Source of the DNA: Sandaracinaceae bacterium
GTDB lineage: Bacteria; Myxococcota_A; Polyangia; Polyangiales; JAFGIB01
Assembly: GCA_017881055.1 (NCBI GenBank)
Contig: JADGRF010000009.1
Location: 1-64,000, forward strand
DNA: 64,000 bases
Direction: 5' to 3'
In this document: piece by piece, positions 34,923-45,517 of the stretch
Numbering within the stretch: position 1 is the first letter of the stretch
Layout: every line of letters starts with the position of its first letter
Position numbers and translations under genes: made by a program
The notes under the pieces: generated by a model
Told to the model about the DNA's origin: nothing
Databases searched by the model: none
Seen by the model: only the letters and a program-made list of their open reading frames with translations

Positions 34923-35507
34923 ATGAATAGCCTCCCCCCAGGCCACGGCGCCCCACGCCTTGCCCCGATCGAGCGTCCGCGCTCGCTCTTGTTGTGGTTG
35001 TTCGGCGTCGTGCTGCGCGCACAGCTCGGCAAGAACATGATGCCGGCCCAGGTGATCTATTCGCGCATGCCGAAGCTGCTCGTGCCTCAGCTGCTGATGC
35101 TGCTGCTCGCGCAGCGCTTCCTGTCACTGCCACCGCTCTTGGTGCACCTGCTGCAAGCGCGGGTTTCGCTGCACAACGGCTGCACGTTCTGCATGGACCT
35201 GCATCGAGCGCTCGCGCTGCGCGAAGGGTATGGCGAAGAGAAGCTGAGCGCAGCTGTCGATACTACGTTGCCGGCACCGTGGGACGAGCGCGAACGGGCC
35301 GCGCTGGCGTTCGCGGATCAAACGACCAAGAGCGGGCGCATCGACGACAGCACGTTCGCAGAGCTGGAAGCTGCGTTCAACGAGCGTCAGATCGTCGAGA
35401 TCACGTGGCTGTGCGCGTTCACGACCTACCTGAACCGACTCGCGACACCGCTCGGCATCGGCAGCGACGGCTTCTGCGAGCTGGCGCGGGCGCGCCGGAA
35501 GCGTTGA
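34923..35507 (+). CDS. Carboxymuconolactone decarboxylase / AhpD-like protein
   Basis: RVSLHNGCTFCMDLHRALALREGYGEEKL...ALAFADQTTKSGRIDDSTFAELEAAFNERQIVEITWLCAF; CxxC redox motif. Confidence 0.88.
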   Translation: MNSLPPGHGAPRLAPIERPRSLLLWLFGVVLRAQLGKNMMPAQVIYSRMPKLLVPQLLMLLLAQRFLSLPPLLVHLLQARVSLHNGCTFCMDLHRALALREGYGEEKLSAAVDTTLPAPWDERERAALAFADQTTKSGRIDDSTFAELEAAFNERQIVEITWLCAFTTYLNRLATPLGIGSDGFCELARARRKR

Positions 35508-35586
35508 GAGTGGCGACGGCTTGCACCCGCTGCGCGGTCGGGTGAAAGTCACAACGCGCATGCCGATTCGCAACGAACGCCCACCC

Positions 35587-36723
35587 ATGCAGTACCGCCG
35601 CTTCGGCAAGACCGAGCGCGAGCTGAGCGTGATCACGTTGGGCGGGATGCGCTTTGCGCACGGCTGGGATCGACCACGCGAGGAGCTGCCGCAAGCGACC
35701 ATCGACAACTGCCGGCAGTGTGTACAGCAGGCGCTCGACGTCGGCATCAATCACTTCGAGACCGCGTTCGGTTACGTGAAGAGCGAGAACGTGTACGGCC
35801 GCGTGCTGACCGAAGAGCTACGCGTCCCACGCGACCGTTATCACCTGATGACGAAAGGCGCGCCGAAGACCGCGGACGAGACCAAGAAGCTCGTCGAGAT
35901 TGAGCTCAAGGCCCTGCGCACCGATCACATCGATCTGTACGCGTACCACGGGATCAACAATGAAGAGGTCTACGGCACCGCGCTGGCCAAGGGCGGACCG
36001 GTCGAGACGCTGCTTCGGCTGAAGGAGCAAGGCGTGCTCGGCGACGTCGGCTTCAGCACGCATGCGCCACTCGCGATCATCGAGCGCGCGATCCAGACCA
36101 AGCTGTTCTCGTTTCTCAATCTCCACTACTACTACTTCTTTCAGCGCAACGCCCCGGCGGTCGCGCTCGCGGCCGAGCACGACATGGGCGTGTTCATCAT
36201 CTCGCCGAACGACAAGGGTGGGCGACTGTTCGATCCCCCAGAGCTCCTGCGCCAGCTGACAGCACCGCTTTTGCCGCATCAGTGGAACGCCCGCTTCTGC
36301 TTGAGCTCGCCGAACGTGCACACCCTGACTTTCGGCATGAACGAGCCGGCTCACTTCGAGCAGATGCTCGGGATCTTCCCGGTAAGCGCGCCGCTCGACG
36401 CCCACGACAGCGCCGTGAAAGCCCAGCTCGACGCACGACTCGCGCTCGACGCGTACTCCGGCTACGAGGGCTACGAGCTGGCAGGCGATCCTTCGGGCAT
36501 CGTGATCGCGGAAGTGCTGCGCCTGCGCCGACTCTGGAAGTGCTACGACATGCTGGGCTACGGGCGCTATCGCTACAACTTCCTGAAGAGCCCGGACCAT
36601 TGGTATCCGGGCGCGTTCGCTACGGAAGACAACCTGGCGAAGGTCGACCGCTCGCGCTTGCCGAAGGACGTCGACGTGGTCGCGTTATTACGCGAAACGC
36701 ATCGCGCCCTGTATCGAGAGTAG
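35587..36723 (+). CDS. Aldo/keto reductase
   Basis: MQYRRFGKTERELSVITLGGMRFAHGWD...DVGINHFETAFGYVKSENVYG...DHIDLYAYHGINNEE. Start may be 35560. Confidence 0.85.
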   Translation: MQYRRFGKTERELSVITLGGMRFAHGWDRPREELPQATIDNCRQCVQQALDVGINHFETAFGYVKSENVYGRVLTEELRVPRDRYHLMTKGAPKTADETKKLVEIELKALRTDHIDLYAYHGINNEEVYGTALAKGGPVETLLRLKEQGVLGDVGFSTHAPLAIIERAIQTKLFSFLNLHYYYFFQRNAPAVALAAEHDMGVFIISPNDKGGRLFDPPELLRQLTAPLLPHQWNARFCLSSPNVHTLTFGMNEPAHFEQMLGIFPVSAPLDAHDSAVKAQLDARLALDAYSGYEGYELAGDPSGIVIAEVLRLRRLWKCYDMLGYGRYRYNFLKSPDHWYPGAFATEDNLAKVDRSRLPKDVDVVALLRETHRALYRE

Positions 36724-36727
36724 AACC

Positions 36728-37900
36728 ATGAAGCGCGAGATCTTCACGCCCGAGCACGCGCTGTTCCGCGATCAATTTCGGCGTTTCGCCAAGCGCGAGC
36801 TGGAGCCGAAGATCGCCGAGTGGAACGCGCGTGGTCAGAGCGATCGCGAGAGCTGGCGCCGCATGGGCGAAGCCGGGTACCTCGGACCGAGCATGCCTGC
36901 CGAGCTCGGAGGCGGCGGCGGGGACTTTCTGTACGACGCGATCGTGATCGAAGAGCTGTCGTATCTACGCGCGCACGGGCTGCAGAGCTCGCTGCACACC
37001 GCCATCTGCTTACCGTACTTGCTGCACTACGGGACGCCCGAGCAGAAGCAGCGCTACCTGCGCCCGGCGATCACGGGCGAGTGCTTGGTGGCGATCGCGA
37101 TGACCGAGCCCGGCACCGGCTCCGACCTCGCCAACGTGCAGACCCGTGCCCGCCGCGACGGCGACCACTACGTGATCGACGGCGAAAAGACGTTCATCTC
37201 GAATGGACAGAACTGCGACCTCGTGATCGTCGTGGCCAAGACCGACCCGAGCGCCGTGCCGGCGCACCGTGGCATCAGCTTGATCTTGGTGCCAGCTGAC
37301 GCCCCCGGCTTCGCACGCGGAAAGAAGTTGGACAAGCTCGGGCTGCGCGGGCAGGACACCAGCGAGCTGTTCTTCTCCGAGTGCCGCGTGCCGTGTGATC
37401 ACGTGCTCGGCGAAGAGGGACGTGGCTGGAAGCAGCTCATGGCGCAGCTGGTGCAGGAGCGGCTGACCATCGCCATCGGCTCGATCGCCAGCTGCCGCCG
37501 CTCGCTCGACGACACGATCGCGTACGTGAAGGAGCGCAAGGCCTTCGGGCAGGCGATCGCCGCGTTTCAGAACACGCAGTTCAAGTTGGCGGAGCTGGCC
37601 ACGCAGGTCGAGGTTGGGCAGGCGTTCGTCGATCAGCTGCTGGTGCGGCATGCCCGCTCCGCCTGCGGGTCGACGGGCGCGAGCGAAGATCTCGTCATGG
37701 AAGCCAGCATGGCGAAGCTGTGGACGACGGACCTGCAGAAGCGACTCACCAGTGAGTGCCTGCAGCTCTTCGGCGGCTACGGCTTCATGCTCGACTACCC
37801 GATCGCGATGGACTACGCGGACGCCGCCGTGCAGACGATCTACGCCGGCACGAACGAGATCATGAAGGTGATCATCGCGCGCAAGCTGGGCCTAGAGTAG
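36728..37900 (+). CDS. Acyl-CoA dehydrogenase
   Basis: AMTEPGTGSDLANVQTRA; DGEKTFISNGQNCDLVIVVAKTD; QLFGGYGFMLDYPIAMDYADAAVQTIYAGTNEIMKVIIARKLGL. Confidence 0.95.
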   Translation: MKREIFTPEHALFRDQFRRFAKRELEPKIAEWNARGQSDRESWRRMGEAGYLGPSMPAELGGGGGDFLYDAIVIEELSYLRAHGLQSSLHTAICLPYLLHYGTPEQKQRYLRPAITGECLVAIAMTEPGTGSDLANVQTRARRDGDHYVIDGEKTFISNGQNCDLVIVVAKTDPSAVPAHRGISLILVPADAPGFARGKKLDKLGLRGQDTSELFFSECRVPCDHVLGEEGRGWKQLMAQLVQERLTIAIGSIASCRRSLDDTIAYVKERKAFGQAIAAFQNTQFKLAELATQVEVGQAFVDQLLVRHARSACGSTGASEDLVMEASMAKLWTTDLQKRLTSECLQLFGGYGFMLDYPIAMDYADAAVQTIYAGTNEIMKVIIARKLGLE

Positions 37901-38620
37901 TCAGCGCCCGTCGCGTTCGTCGTCGCTGCGCAGGCGACCCGCGAGCCAACGCAGCACGACGACACCGATCAGCGGTACGCTGATCGCGACCACGGCGGAC
38001 AGCACGATCAGCGCGGAGTTTTCGGCGGGCAACCGTTCGACGCCGAACAAGCACGCGTTGTACAGGCCGTGGATCAGAATCGCGATGCCGAGACCACCAG
38101 GCAGCCCGACGGCGCCGCTGTCGAAGCGCCTGCGTGCCCATAGATAGCCGACCACGCCACCCGCAAGCAGGTGCATCGGGCTCGCCATGTAGGCACGCAG
38201 CACGAAGCGCACGGTCAAGATCTGGAGGTTCGGCGCGCTCTCCAACATGCCGACGTTCTCCACCAGAGCGAAGCCGGCTGCGGCATGCAGCGCGTACAGA
38301 AAGGCGCCGTAGCGCGAGCGCGGACCGAGCGTCATGCGCGTGAAGAGGTAGAGGCAGAACACCTTGCCCGACTCTTCCAGCGTCGCGCTGCCGAGAAACG
38401 CTTCGAGCAGCGAGCGCTGCGGCTCCGCGGCGCGCTCCAGCACGTCCCCAAGTAGGTGCGCGAGCCAGAGCATCGGCACACAGGAAAGCGCAGCCGCCAC
38501 GAGGATGCGATAGCGCCAATTGGCGTGCGGTTCTTTGATGCGACGCTCGAAGCGCTCTGCGTACCAGAGCATCAAGAACGGCGGAATCACACCGAGCAGC
38601 GAAGCGAAGCGGTCCAACAT
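37901..38620 (-). CDS. PrsW-family intramembrane metalloprotease
   Basis: EESGKVFCLYLF (EExxK), GFALVENVGML, SPMHLLAGGVVGY, ILIHGLYNA. ATG 38620 favoured over TTG 38686. Confidence 0.8.
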   Translation of the reverse strand: MLDRFASLLGVIPPFLMLWYAERFERRIKEPHANWRYRILVAAALSCVPMLWLAHLLGDVLERAAEPQRSLLEAFLGSATLEESGKVFCLYLFTRMTLGPRSRYGAFLYALHAAAGFALVENVGMLESAPNLQILTVRFVLRAYMASPMHLLAGGVVGYLWARRRFDSGAVGLPGGLGIAILIHGLYNACLFGVERLPAENSALIVLSAVVAISVPLIGVVVLRWLAGRLRSDDERDGR

Positions 38621-38882
38621 GGCGGCGAAAGCCTGAGCATAGCGCGTCGTCGGGCGCGCTGGCTCGACCCGCAGCGGCCGACGCAAAAGTCGATTGCGTG
38701 CTCGAGAAGCTCGCCGGCCTGCACATGCCGCGGCTCAGGCACGAGGCCAAGGTGAGCTTCAACCTGCACTGAGGGCCGGGGCGCGGGCAGATCCGACCGG
38801 CAACCACACGCGGGCGGCCCCTCGGGCGCCGTGTTTGACCCTTTCTCTCGGGGGCGTTCTTCCGGTACGCTGCCCGCCCCGA

Positions 38883-38959
38883 GTCCCCATAGCTCAGCTG
38901 GATAGAGCGTTCGCCTCCGGAGCGAAAGGTCGGAGGTTCGAATCCTCCTGGGGACGCCA
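38883..38959 (+). tRNA. tRNA-Arg (anticodon CCG), CCA encoded
   Basis: GTCCCCATAGCTCAGCTGGATAGAGCGTTCGCCTCCGGAGCGAAAGGTCGGAGGTTCGAATCCTCCTGGGGACGCCA; full cloverleaf, anticodon loop CTCCGGA. Confidence 0.97.
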
Positions 38960-38988
38960 GCCCGCGGACGCCAAATTTGGGGACGCCA
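38950..38988 (+). repeat. Threefold repeat of the tRNA 3' end
   Basis: GGGGACGCCA at 38950 and 38979, GCGGACGCCA at 38964, spaced 14-15 bp. Confidence 0.8.
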
Positions 38989-38989
38989 G

Positions 38990-39844
38990 ATGTGCAGACT
39001 GTTCGGCTTTCGCAGTGTGATCGCCAGCCAGATGCATCGGTCGCTGCTGGCCGCCGAGAACGCATTGGGCACGCAGAGCAATCTCCACCCCGATGGCTGG
39101 GGCGTGGCGTACTACCGAGAGGGCGCGCCGCACGTCACACGCAGCCCGACGACGGCGCTCGGCGATCAGCTCTTCCATCGCTTGAGCGGCGTGGTGTCGA
39201 GCGAGACGGTGATCGCGCACGTACGCAAAGCCACGCAGGGGGAGCTGAGCGTGCTCAACTGCCATCCGTTCCAATACGGGCGCTGGGTCTTCGCGCACAA
39301 CGGAGACATTCCCAACTTCGGCGAGCACCGCGCGCGCTTGCTCGACCACGTCCAGCCCGCACAGCGTCGCTTCGTTCTCGGCGACACCGACAGCGAGGTG
39401 GTGTTTCACCTCGTGCTCAGCCGCCTAGGCCAGGACGCGCCGATCAGCGCGCCACGCAGCGTCGTCGAGATCACGCGTGCGCTGCGCGACACCGTGGCGC
39501 TGATCCACGACGTGTGCGGCTACACGACCAGCGCATCGCGCGCCTTGCTGACCGTTCTCTTGACCGACGGCGACTGCATGGTTGCCGCGCACGGCGGCAA
39601 AGAATTGTTCCTGTCGACGCACAAGACACTGTGCTCCGATCGCGCGGTCTGCCCAAGCCTCGCGCGCGAGTGCGAAGCGCCCACACGCACCGGCCGCGTC
39701 AACCACTGCATCATCTCGAGTGAGCCCCTGCAGGGCGAGAACGTCTGGGAGCCTCTCCAACCGGGCGACGTCGTCGGCGTCGATCGCGGCATGCAGCTGG
39801 TGCGCACGCGCCTCGACGCGCGCAGCTTGGCAATCGTGAGCTGA
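38990..39844 (+). CDS. Class II glutamine amidotransferase (YafJ-like)
   Basis: MCRLFGFRSVIASQMHRSLL...HPDGWGVAYY...IAHVRKATQGELSVLNCHPFQYGRWVFAHNGDIPNF. Confidence 0.9.
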   Translation: MCRLFGFRSVIASQMHRSLLAAENALGTQSNLHPDGWGVAYYREGAPHVTRSPTTALGDQLFHRLSGVVSSETVIAHVRKATQGELSVLNCHPFQYGRWVFAHNGDIPNFGEHRARLLDHVQPAQRRFVLGDTDSEVVFHLVLSRLGQDAPISAPRSVVEITRALRDTVALIHDVCGYTTSASRALLTVLLTDGDCMVAAHGGKELFLSTHKTLCSDRAVCPSLARECEAPTRTGRVNHCIISSEPLQGENVWEPLQPGDVVGVDRGMQLVRTRLDARSLAIVS

Positions 39845-39860
39845 CGCGGGGCGTGCTGCG

Positions 39861-40286
39861 TCAGCTCTTGCCGGTACGCAGCGCAGTCGCTTGCGCACGC
39901 TTGTCCGGGTGTTCGTCGCAGAACGCGCTGAAGCTCTCGTCGCTGATCTCGATCTCGACATCGCCATGGATCTTGGCCTGACAGCCCAGCCGTGACGTCA
40001 TGCGCACGTCGATCGCTTTATCGAGTATGTCGAACTCCTCGTCTTCGATCTCCGAGGTGGAGTCAAAACCCTTCACGACGTACACGTGACAGGTCGAGCA
40101 GGCGCACACACCACCGCAGCGGTCGCCTTCGGGCGCTCCGGCGAGCCGCGAAGCCTGCAGGATCGTAATGCCCGCGGGCACCTCTACCTCGAGCTGCTCC
40201 TTCACGAAGCGCACGCGAAATCTCGGACCGGGCTTTGGCAGTAACTCATCAGTCTTCGACACGTCAGCCGTCCGTTTCTCTTCCAA
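39861..40286 (-). CDS. fdx: ISC-type [2Fe-2S] ferredoxin
   Basis: [16 protein letters not shown]...RLGCQAKI; last gene of the isc operon. Confidence 0.9.
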   Translation of the reverse strand: MEEKRTADVSKTDELLPKPGPRFRVRFVKEQLEVEVPAGITILQASRLAGAPEGDRCGGVCACSTCHVYVVKGFDSTSEIEDEEFDILDKAIDVRMTSRLGCQAKIHGDVEIEISDESFSAFCDEHPDKRAQATALRTGKS

Positions 40287-42198
40287 GATGCCGCTCGATA
40301 CCCTGCGCGTGAGCGGTTTCGCGCTCGACCTCGCTCAAGTTTCGTCCTGCGAGCGCGCGCGCGATGCTGCGATCCATGCGCCGTCCCGCAAACGGCTTCG
40401 ACACGTGATCGAGCTCTTCGATGCGCTCGTGAATCACGCGGTGTGCGTTGCCTCGCGTTGCTTCGAGCAGACGTACGAGCGCAGCTTCGATCGCAGCGCC
40501 CTCGCCCGCTTCGAGCAGCGCAGCATCCGTCGCGAGCGCGCTCTGCGTCGCCTGCGCAATCCGATCGGCTTCGACGCGGGCCTCACGCAGCGACCGTGCG
40601 CCCACGTCGGTCTCCGCATGATCGTACGCGTCGAGCAGCATCTGCTCGATCTCACTATCGGCGAGGCCGTAGCTCGGCTTCACTTCGACTTCCTGCGTGA
40701 CCCCAGTCGTCTCTTCGTGCGCAGAGACCTTCAAGATTCCGTCCGCGTCCACGTCGAAGCGCACCGTCAGACGCGCGAGGCCTGCGGGCATCGGCGGAAT
40801 GCCCTTGAGCGTGAAGCGAGCGAGCGAGCGACAGTCCTCGGCCAGCTCGCGCTCGCCCTGCACGACGTGCAGCGAGAAGCCGGTCTGGTTGTCTGCGTAC
40901 GTGGTGAAGGTCTGCGCGGCCGACGCCGGAATCGCGGTGTTGCGCGGGAGAATCTTCTCGACCACGCCACCCATCGCTTCGACTCCGAGCGACAGCGGTA
41001 GGACATCGAGCAAGAGCACGTCGTCGCTCGGACCCTGCCCTGCGAGCAGATCCGCTTGAATCGCCGCGCCGATCGCCACGACTTGCTCGGGATCGATGCT
41101 GGTCAGGGGTTCGCGACCAAAAAGTGTTGCAACATACTCGCGCACGCATGGAACGCGGGTCGAGCCACCGACCAAGATCACGCCGTCCAACTGGGATGCT
41201 TGCAAGCCCGCGTCGCGCAGCGCTCGCCGGCAGGCAACGCCGGTGCGCTCGACCAGCGGCTTCACCCAGGCTTCGAACTCCGCACGCGTCACGCGGAACG
41301 TGATCCGCTGCGCTTCAACCACGTCCGAGGCACGGGGAACTTCGATCTCGGCTTCGACTTCGTCACGCTCGGTGAGCGCGTGCTTGATCGCGCGCGCGCT
41401 GTCGAGAGCGACGCGCACCCGCGACGCCGAGGCCGGACGCGAGCCACCGCCCGCCATCGCCAGCAGGATGCGCTCCGCCAGCACGCGATCCATGTCGTCG
41501 CCGCCGAGCTGGCTGTCGCCGCCGGTCGAGCGCACCTGGAACACACCGTGGTCCAGCACGAGCACGGTGACATCGAACGTACCGCCGCCCAGATCGTACA
41601 CGGCGAACGTCCCGTTCTGCTTGCTCGACAGGCCGTACGCGAGCGCGGCTGCGGTCGGTTCGTTCAGCAAGCGCAGCACGTCGAGGCCCGCGAGCTTGCC
41701 CGCATCTTTGGTGGCTTGGCGCTGCGCGTCGTCGAAGTAGGCGGGCACGGTGATCACTGCGCCGCCAACTTCACCGAGCGCGTCCTCCGCAAGGCGTTTC
41801 AGCTGACGCAGAATCTCCGCGCTCACCTCGACCGGGGTTACGACGCGTTCACCCGCCACCGCAAACTTCACGACCGGCCCTTCGCTGGTCGCAAAGCGAT
41901 ACGGCCCGAGCCTGCGCGTCTCGGCGTCGTCCGCGCCACGTCCCATGAAGCGCTTCACGCTGACGATGGTGTCCTCCGGCCGGTCCGCCGCCATGCGCCG
42001 CGCTTCCTTGCCGACCACCACCGCGCCGTCCTCACGATACGCCACGACCGAAGGCACGAGCGCATCCACGTCGCAGTCGAGCACGCACACCGGCTCGCCG
42101 ATCAACGGCACGTAGGCCACCAGACTATTCGTGGTGCCGAGGTCGATGCCGATCGGCCGCGCGGCCCCGGACGGATCGTGGATTTGCATCAGCGACAT
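40264..42198 (-). CDS. hscA: Fe-S protein assembly chaperone HscA
   Basis: [44 protein letters not shown]; operon context. Confidence 0.94.
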   Translation of the reverse strand: MSLMQIHDPSGAARPIGIDLGTTNSLVAYVPLIGEPVCVLDCDVDALVPSVVAYREDGAVVVGKEARRMAADRPEDTIVSVKRFMGRGADDAETRRLGPYRFATSEGPVVKFAVAGERVVTPVEVSAEILRQLKRLAEDALGEVGGAVITVPAYFDDAQRQATKDAGKLAGLDVLRLLNEPTAAALAYGLSSKQNGTFAVYDLGGGTFDVTVLVLDHGVFQVRSTGGDSQLGGDDMDRVLAERILLAMAGGGSRPASASRVRVALDSARAIKHALTERDEVEAEIEVPRASDVVEAQRITFRVTRAEFEAWVKPLVERTGVACRRALRDAGLQASQLDGVILVGGSTRVPCVREYVATLFGREPLTSIDPEQVVAIGAAIQADLLAGQGPSDDVLLLDVLPLSLGVEAMGGVVEKILPRNTAIPASAAQTFTTYADNQTGFSLHVVQGERELAEDCRSLARFTLKGIPPMPAGLARLTVRFDVDADGILKVSAHEETTGVTQEVEVKPSYGLADSEIEQMLLDAYDHAETDVGARSLREARVEADRIAQATQSALATDAALLEAGEGAAIEAALVRLLEATRGNAHRVIHERIEELDHVSKPFAGRRMDRSIARALAGRNLSEVERETAHAQGIERHLGRETDG

Positions 42199-42249
42199 GG
42201 TGTTGAACCGGAAAACCGAGCCCGCGTTTAGCACGCGAGCGGCCCTCAG

Positions 42250-42786
42250 CTACAGGCTCTCCTCGAAGGTGCTCACTTCGTCGAGAAACCGCTGATAGTA
42301 CTTAAGGCGCGATACCAGCTTGGCAACCGGCACGAGCTGACTGGGCGCCGCAGGCTGCGGCAGCGCCGCGAACGCCGCAGCGAGCGCCGCATGCACCTGC
42401 GTTCTCGCCGCGAGAACCTCCCCCGCCAGCTTCCGCACCAGGGCGGCATCGCGCGCCGCTTTCGCTTCGCTGAGCGCTTCCCGCAGCTCCATGACTTCCA
42501 TCAGCAGCTCGGGGTCGGCCTGCTCCCGCTCGCCGCTAGCAGCTGCAGCGCCGCCGAGCACCGCGAGCAGCGCCTCGGCGCGCTTCTGCTCGTCGCGCAG
42601 CGTGCGATAGGCCTCGTTCACCTCGACGGCTTTGCCGAGCGCGATCCGCCGCAGCGACGCGCTTGCCGCGACGTGCTTGTCCGGGTGCAACGCCTTCTGC
42701 AGGTCGCGATAGCGCTGCTCGATCTCGCTCGGATCGAGGTCGTAGCGGCGCGCGAGCCCGAGCGTGGCGAACGGATCGATGGTCAC
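42250..42786 (-). CDS. hscB: Fe-S protein assembly co-chaperone HscB
   Basis: J-domain QRYRDLQKALHPDKH, VEVNEAYRTLRD; between hscA and iscA. Confidence 0.9.
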   Translation of the reverse strand: MTIDPFATLGLARRYDLDPSEIEQRYRDLQKALHPDKHVAASASLRRIALGKAVEVNEAYRTLRDEQKRAEALLAVLGGAAAASGEREQADPELLMEVMELREALSEAKAARDAALVRKLAGEVLAARTQVHAALAAAFAALPQPAAPSQLVPVAKLVSRLKYYQRFLDEVSTFEESL

Positions 42787-42798
42787 GCGCAGGCTCGC

Positions 42799-43215
42799 TC
42801 AGACGGTGAACGATTCACCGCAACCGCAGTTGCTCTTCTCGTTCGGGTTCTCGAACTTGAAGCCATGCTGCATGAGCTTCACCTCGTAATCGAGCACGGA
42901 ACCGCGCAAGTACACGAGGCTCTTCGGATCGACGAGCACTTTCAGCCCGTCGAAGTCGAACACGTTGTCCCGCTCGCGCACTTTGTCCGAAAATTCGATC
43001 GCATAGGATACCCCCGAGCATCCGCCGCCGCGCACGCCCAGGCGCAGCGCGGCGTCCGGCGTACCGCGCTTCACGAGCGCCTTCTTGGCCATCTCGATGG
43101 CCTTCTTCGTCAGCCGCACACCGCCATGCTCGTGCTCCGCGCTCGGGTTGCTCGGCAACACCGGCACGTGCTCGCTGGGATCCGTCTTTGCGCGTTGGCT
43201 CGAAACTAACGACAT
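42799..43215 (-). CDS. iscA: A-type iron-sulfur carrier
   Basis: LGVRGGGCSGVSYAIEF...NCGCGESF. Confidence 0.93.
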   Translation of the reverse strand: MSLVSSQRAKTDPSEHVPVLPSNPSAEHEHGGVRLTKKAIEMAKKALVKRGTPDAALRLGVRGGGCSGVSYAIEFSDKVRERDNVFDFDGLKVLVDPKSLVYLRGSVLDYEVKLMQHGFKFENPNEKSNCGCGESFTV

Positions 43216-43231
43216 GACCCTCGAGACCTCT

Positions 43232-43621
43232 TCACTTCGTCAGCTGCTTTTTGCGGAAGTCCGCAATCGCGCTCTTGATCGCATCTTCCGCGAGCACCGA
43301 GCAGTGGATCTTGACCGGCGGCAGGTTCAGCTCTTCGACGATCTGCGAGTTCTTGAGGCCCATCGCTTCGTCGATGGTCTTGCCCTTGACCCACTCGGTC
43401 ACGAGCGACGACGACGCGATCGCGCTGCCGCAGCCGAACGTCTTGAACTTCGCGTCCTCGACCACGTTGGTCTCCGGGTTCACGCGAATCTGCAGACGCA
43501 TCACGTCGCCACACGCCGGTGCACCGACTAGGCCCGTACCCACGTTCGGATCTTCTTTGTCGAGCGTGCCGACGTTGCGCGGCTTCTCGTAGTGTTCGAT
43601 GACTTTTTCGGAGTAGGCCAT
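43232..43621 (-). CDS. iscU: Fe-S cluster scaffold IscU
   Basis: MAYSEKVIEHYEKPRNVGTLDKEDPNVGTGLVGAPACGDVMRLQI...FKTFGCGSAIASSSL...HCSVLAEDAIKSAI. Confidence 0.97.
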   Translation of the reverse strand: MAYSEKVIEHYEKPRNVGTLDKEDPNVGTGLVGAPACGDVMRLQIRVNPETNVVEDAKFKTFGCGSAIASSSLVTEWVKGKTIDEAMGLKNSQIVEELNLPPVKIHCSVLAEDAIKSAIADFRKKQLTK

Positions 43622-43649
43622 GGTTATATCCCCTGAATAGAAAACAAGT

Positions 43650-44876
43650 TCAGTGAGCAGCCCACTGGATGGATTTGATGTCGATGCCTTCTTTGTGCAT
43701 CTCGTAGAGCGGTGACATTTCGCGCAGCCGTTCCACCTGACGGATCACCAGGTCGGCAACGTAGTCCACTTCGTCCTCGGTGTTGAACTTGCCGAGGCAG
43801 AACCGGATCGAGCTGTGCGCAAGCTCTTCGTCGACGCCGAGCGCGCGCAGCACGTAGCTCGGCTCGAGGCTCGCGCTGGTGCAGGCGCTGCCCGAGGACA
43901 CCGCCACGTCCTTGATGGCCATGAGCATCGCTTCGCCTTCGACGAACGAGAACGACACGTTCAAGTTGCCAGGCACACGCTCCGGGTCGTCCGCGCCGTT
44001 CAAGTGCACCATCTCCAGCTTGTCGAACAGCTTCTTCCGCAGCCGGTTGCGCAAGCCCAAGATGCGCTGCGCATCCTGGCGCCATTCTTTGAACGCAAGC
44101 TCAGCCGCTTTACCGAAGCCCACGATGGCTGGCACGTTCAGCGTGCCCGAACGCATGCCGCGCTCGTGACCGCCGCCGTCGAGCTCTGCCACGATGCGCA
44201 CGCGCGGCTTGCTGCGGCGCACGTACAACGCGCCAACGCCCTTCGGGCCGTACATCTTGTGCGCCGAGATGCTCGCCAGATCGACGTTCATCTTCTCGAC
44301 GTCGAACTCGACCTTACCCACGCCCTGCACCGCGTCGCAGTGCAAGAGCACGCCCCTCTCGCGGGTGATCTTCCCGATCTCGCCAATCGGATGCAGCGTG
44401 CCCACTTCGTTGTTCGCGAGCATGAGCGAGACGAGAATGGTCTTGTCCGTAAGCGCGCCACGCACCTGCTCCGGGGTCACGCGACCCTGCTGGTCGGGAT
44501 CCAGGTACGTGACCGAGAAGCCCTCTTTCTCGAGCCGCTTGCAGGTGTCGAGCACGGCCTTGTGCTCGGTCTTGCACGTGATGATGTGGTTGCCCTTGCT
44601 CTTGTAGAAGTTGGCAACGCCCTTGATCGCGAGGTTGTCGCTCTCGGTGGCACCGGACGTGAACGCGATTTCTTTCTCGCTCGCAGCACCGATCAACCGC
44701 GCCACCTGCTCACGCGCGTACTCCACAGCTTCTTCGCCCACCCAACCAAACGAGTGCGAGCGGCTGGCGGCGTTGCCGAACTTCTCCGTGAAATACGGCA
44801 GCATGGCCTCCACGACGCGCGGGTCGCACGGCGTGGTCGCAGCGTTATCCATGTAGATCGGGAGCTTCGGGGTCAT
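43650..44876 (-). CDS. iscS: Cysteine desulfurase IscS
   Basis: [64 protein letters not shown]. Confidence 0.97.
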   Translation of the reverse strand: MTPKLPIYMDNAATTPCDPRVVEAMLPYFTEKFGNAASRSHSFGWVGEEAVEYAREQVARLIGAASEKEIAFTSGATESDNLAIKGVANFYKSKGNHIITCKTEHKAVLDTCKRLEKEGFSVTYLDPDQQGRVTPEQVRGALTDKTILVSLMLANNEVGTLHPIGEIGKITRERGVLLHCDAVQGVGKVEFDVEKMNVDLASISAHKMYGPKGVGALYVRRSKPRVRIVAELDGGGHERGMRSGTLNVPAIVGFGKAAELAFKEWRQDAQRILGLRNRLRKKLFDKLEMVHLNGADDPERVPGNLNVSFSFVEGEAMLMAIKDVAVSSGSACTSASLEPSYVLRALGVDEELAHSSIRFCLGKFNTEDEVDYVADLVIRQVERLREMSPLYEMHKEGIDIKSIQWAAH

Positions 44877-44898
44877 GTTCGTGCTTCTCGGTATGTGA

Positions 44899-45498
44899 CT
44901 AGTGCGCGTGAAAACCCGCGACCAAGTCGGGCGCGCTTTCGCCTGCTTCGTGCATGTCGCAGCTGGTGCAGGCGTGCAGCTCGTGCTCCGGGCTGCAGCT
45001 TGGACACGTCTCGAGGTAGGCCAGGCTGGAATGCAGCTCGGCCTCGAGCTCGCGCAGACGCGTGATCTGCTCGCGCGTCTCGTTCAGCTTGTCTTTGAGC
45101 AGCTCGCCGACACGCAGCATGGCGTCCGGTGCGGAGCCGCTCTTTTCCCACTGGCGCAACATGGTCTGGATGTCGGTCAGCGAGAAACCCATGTCCTGCA
45201 GCTTCGAGATCCAGCGCACGCGCACGAGCGCGTCTTCGGCGTAAAGCCGGAAGCCACCCTTCGAGCGTTCGATCGGATCGAGCAGGCCGCGCTCTTCGTA
45301 AAGATGAAGGGCACGCACGGTCTTCCCGGAGAGGCGCGCGAGCTCGCCCACCTTCAAGGTGCGCGCGAGCAGCTTTTCGCGTGTGCCCGTGCTCGTGTCT
45401 AGGCGCGTACCCAGCCGCGTACCCAAACCCACACCGCTTCCGTCGGATGGCGGCGGAAACGGACCTTGCACCTTCAGGACTGGCAGCTGGATCGACAT
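44899..45498 (-). CDS. MerR-family regulator with Cys-rich C-terminus
   Basis: [45 protein letters not shown]-terminal [20 protein letters not shown]; first gene of the isc operon. Confidence 0.9.
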   Translation of the reverse strand: MSIQLPVLKVQGPFPPPSDGSGVGLGTRLGTRLDTSTGTREKLLARTLKVGELARLSGKTVRALHLYEERGLLDPIERSKGGFRLYAEDALVRVRWISKLQDMGFSLTDIQTMLRQWEKSGSAPDAMLRVGELLKDKLNETREQITRLRELEAELHSSLAYLETCPSCSPEHELHACTSCDMHEAGESAPDLVAGFHAH

Positions 45499-45517
45499 AG
45501 CCGTTTACTCAACTCGA

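Noticed and set aside
38836-38875. TTGACC...TACGCT as promoter of tRNA-Arg
   Set aside because: Spacer is ~25 bp, too long for a standard sigma70 promoter.
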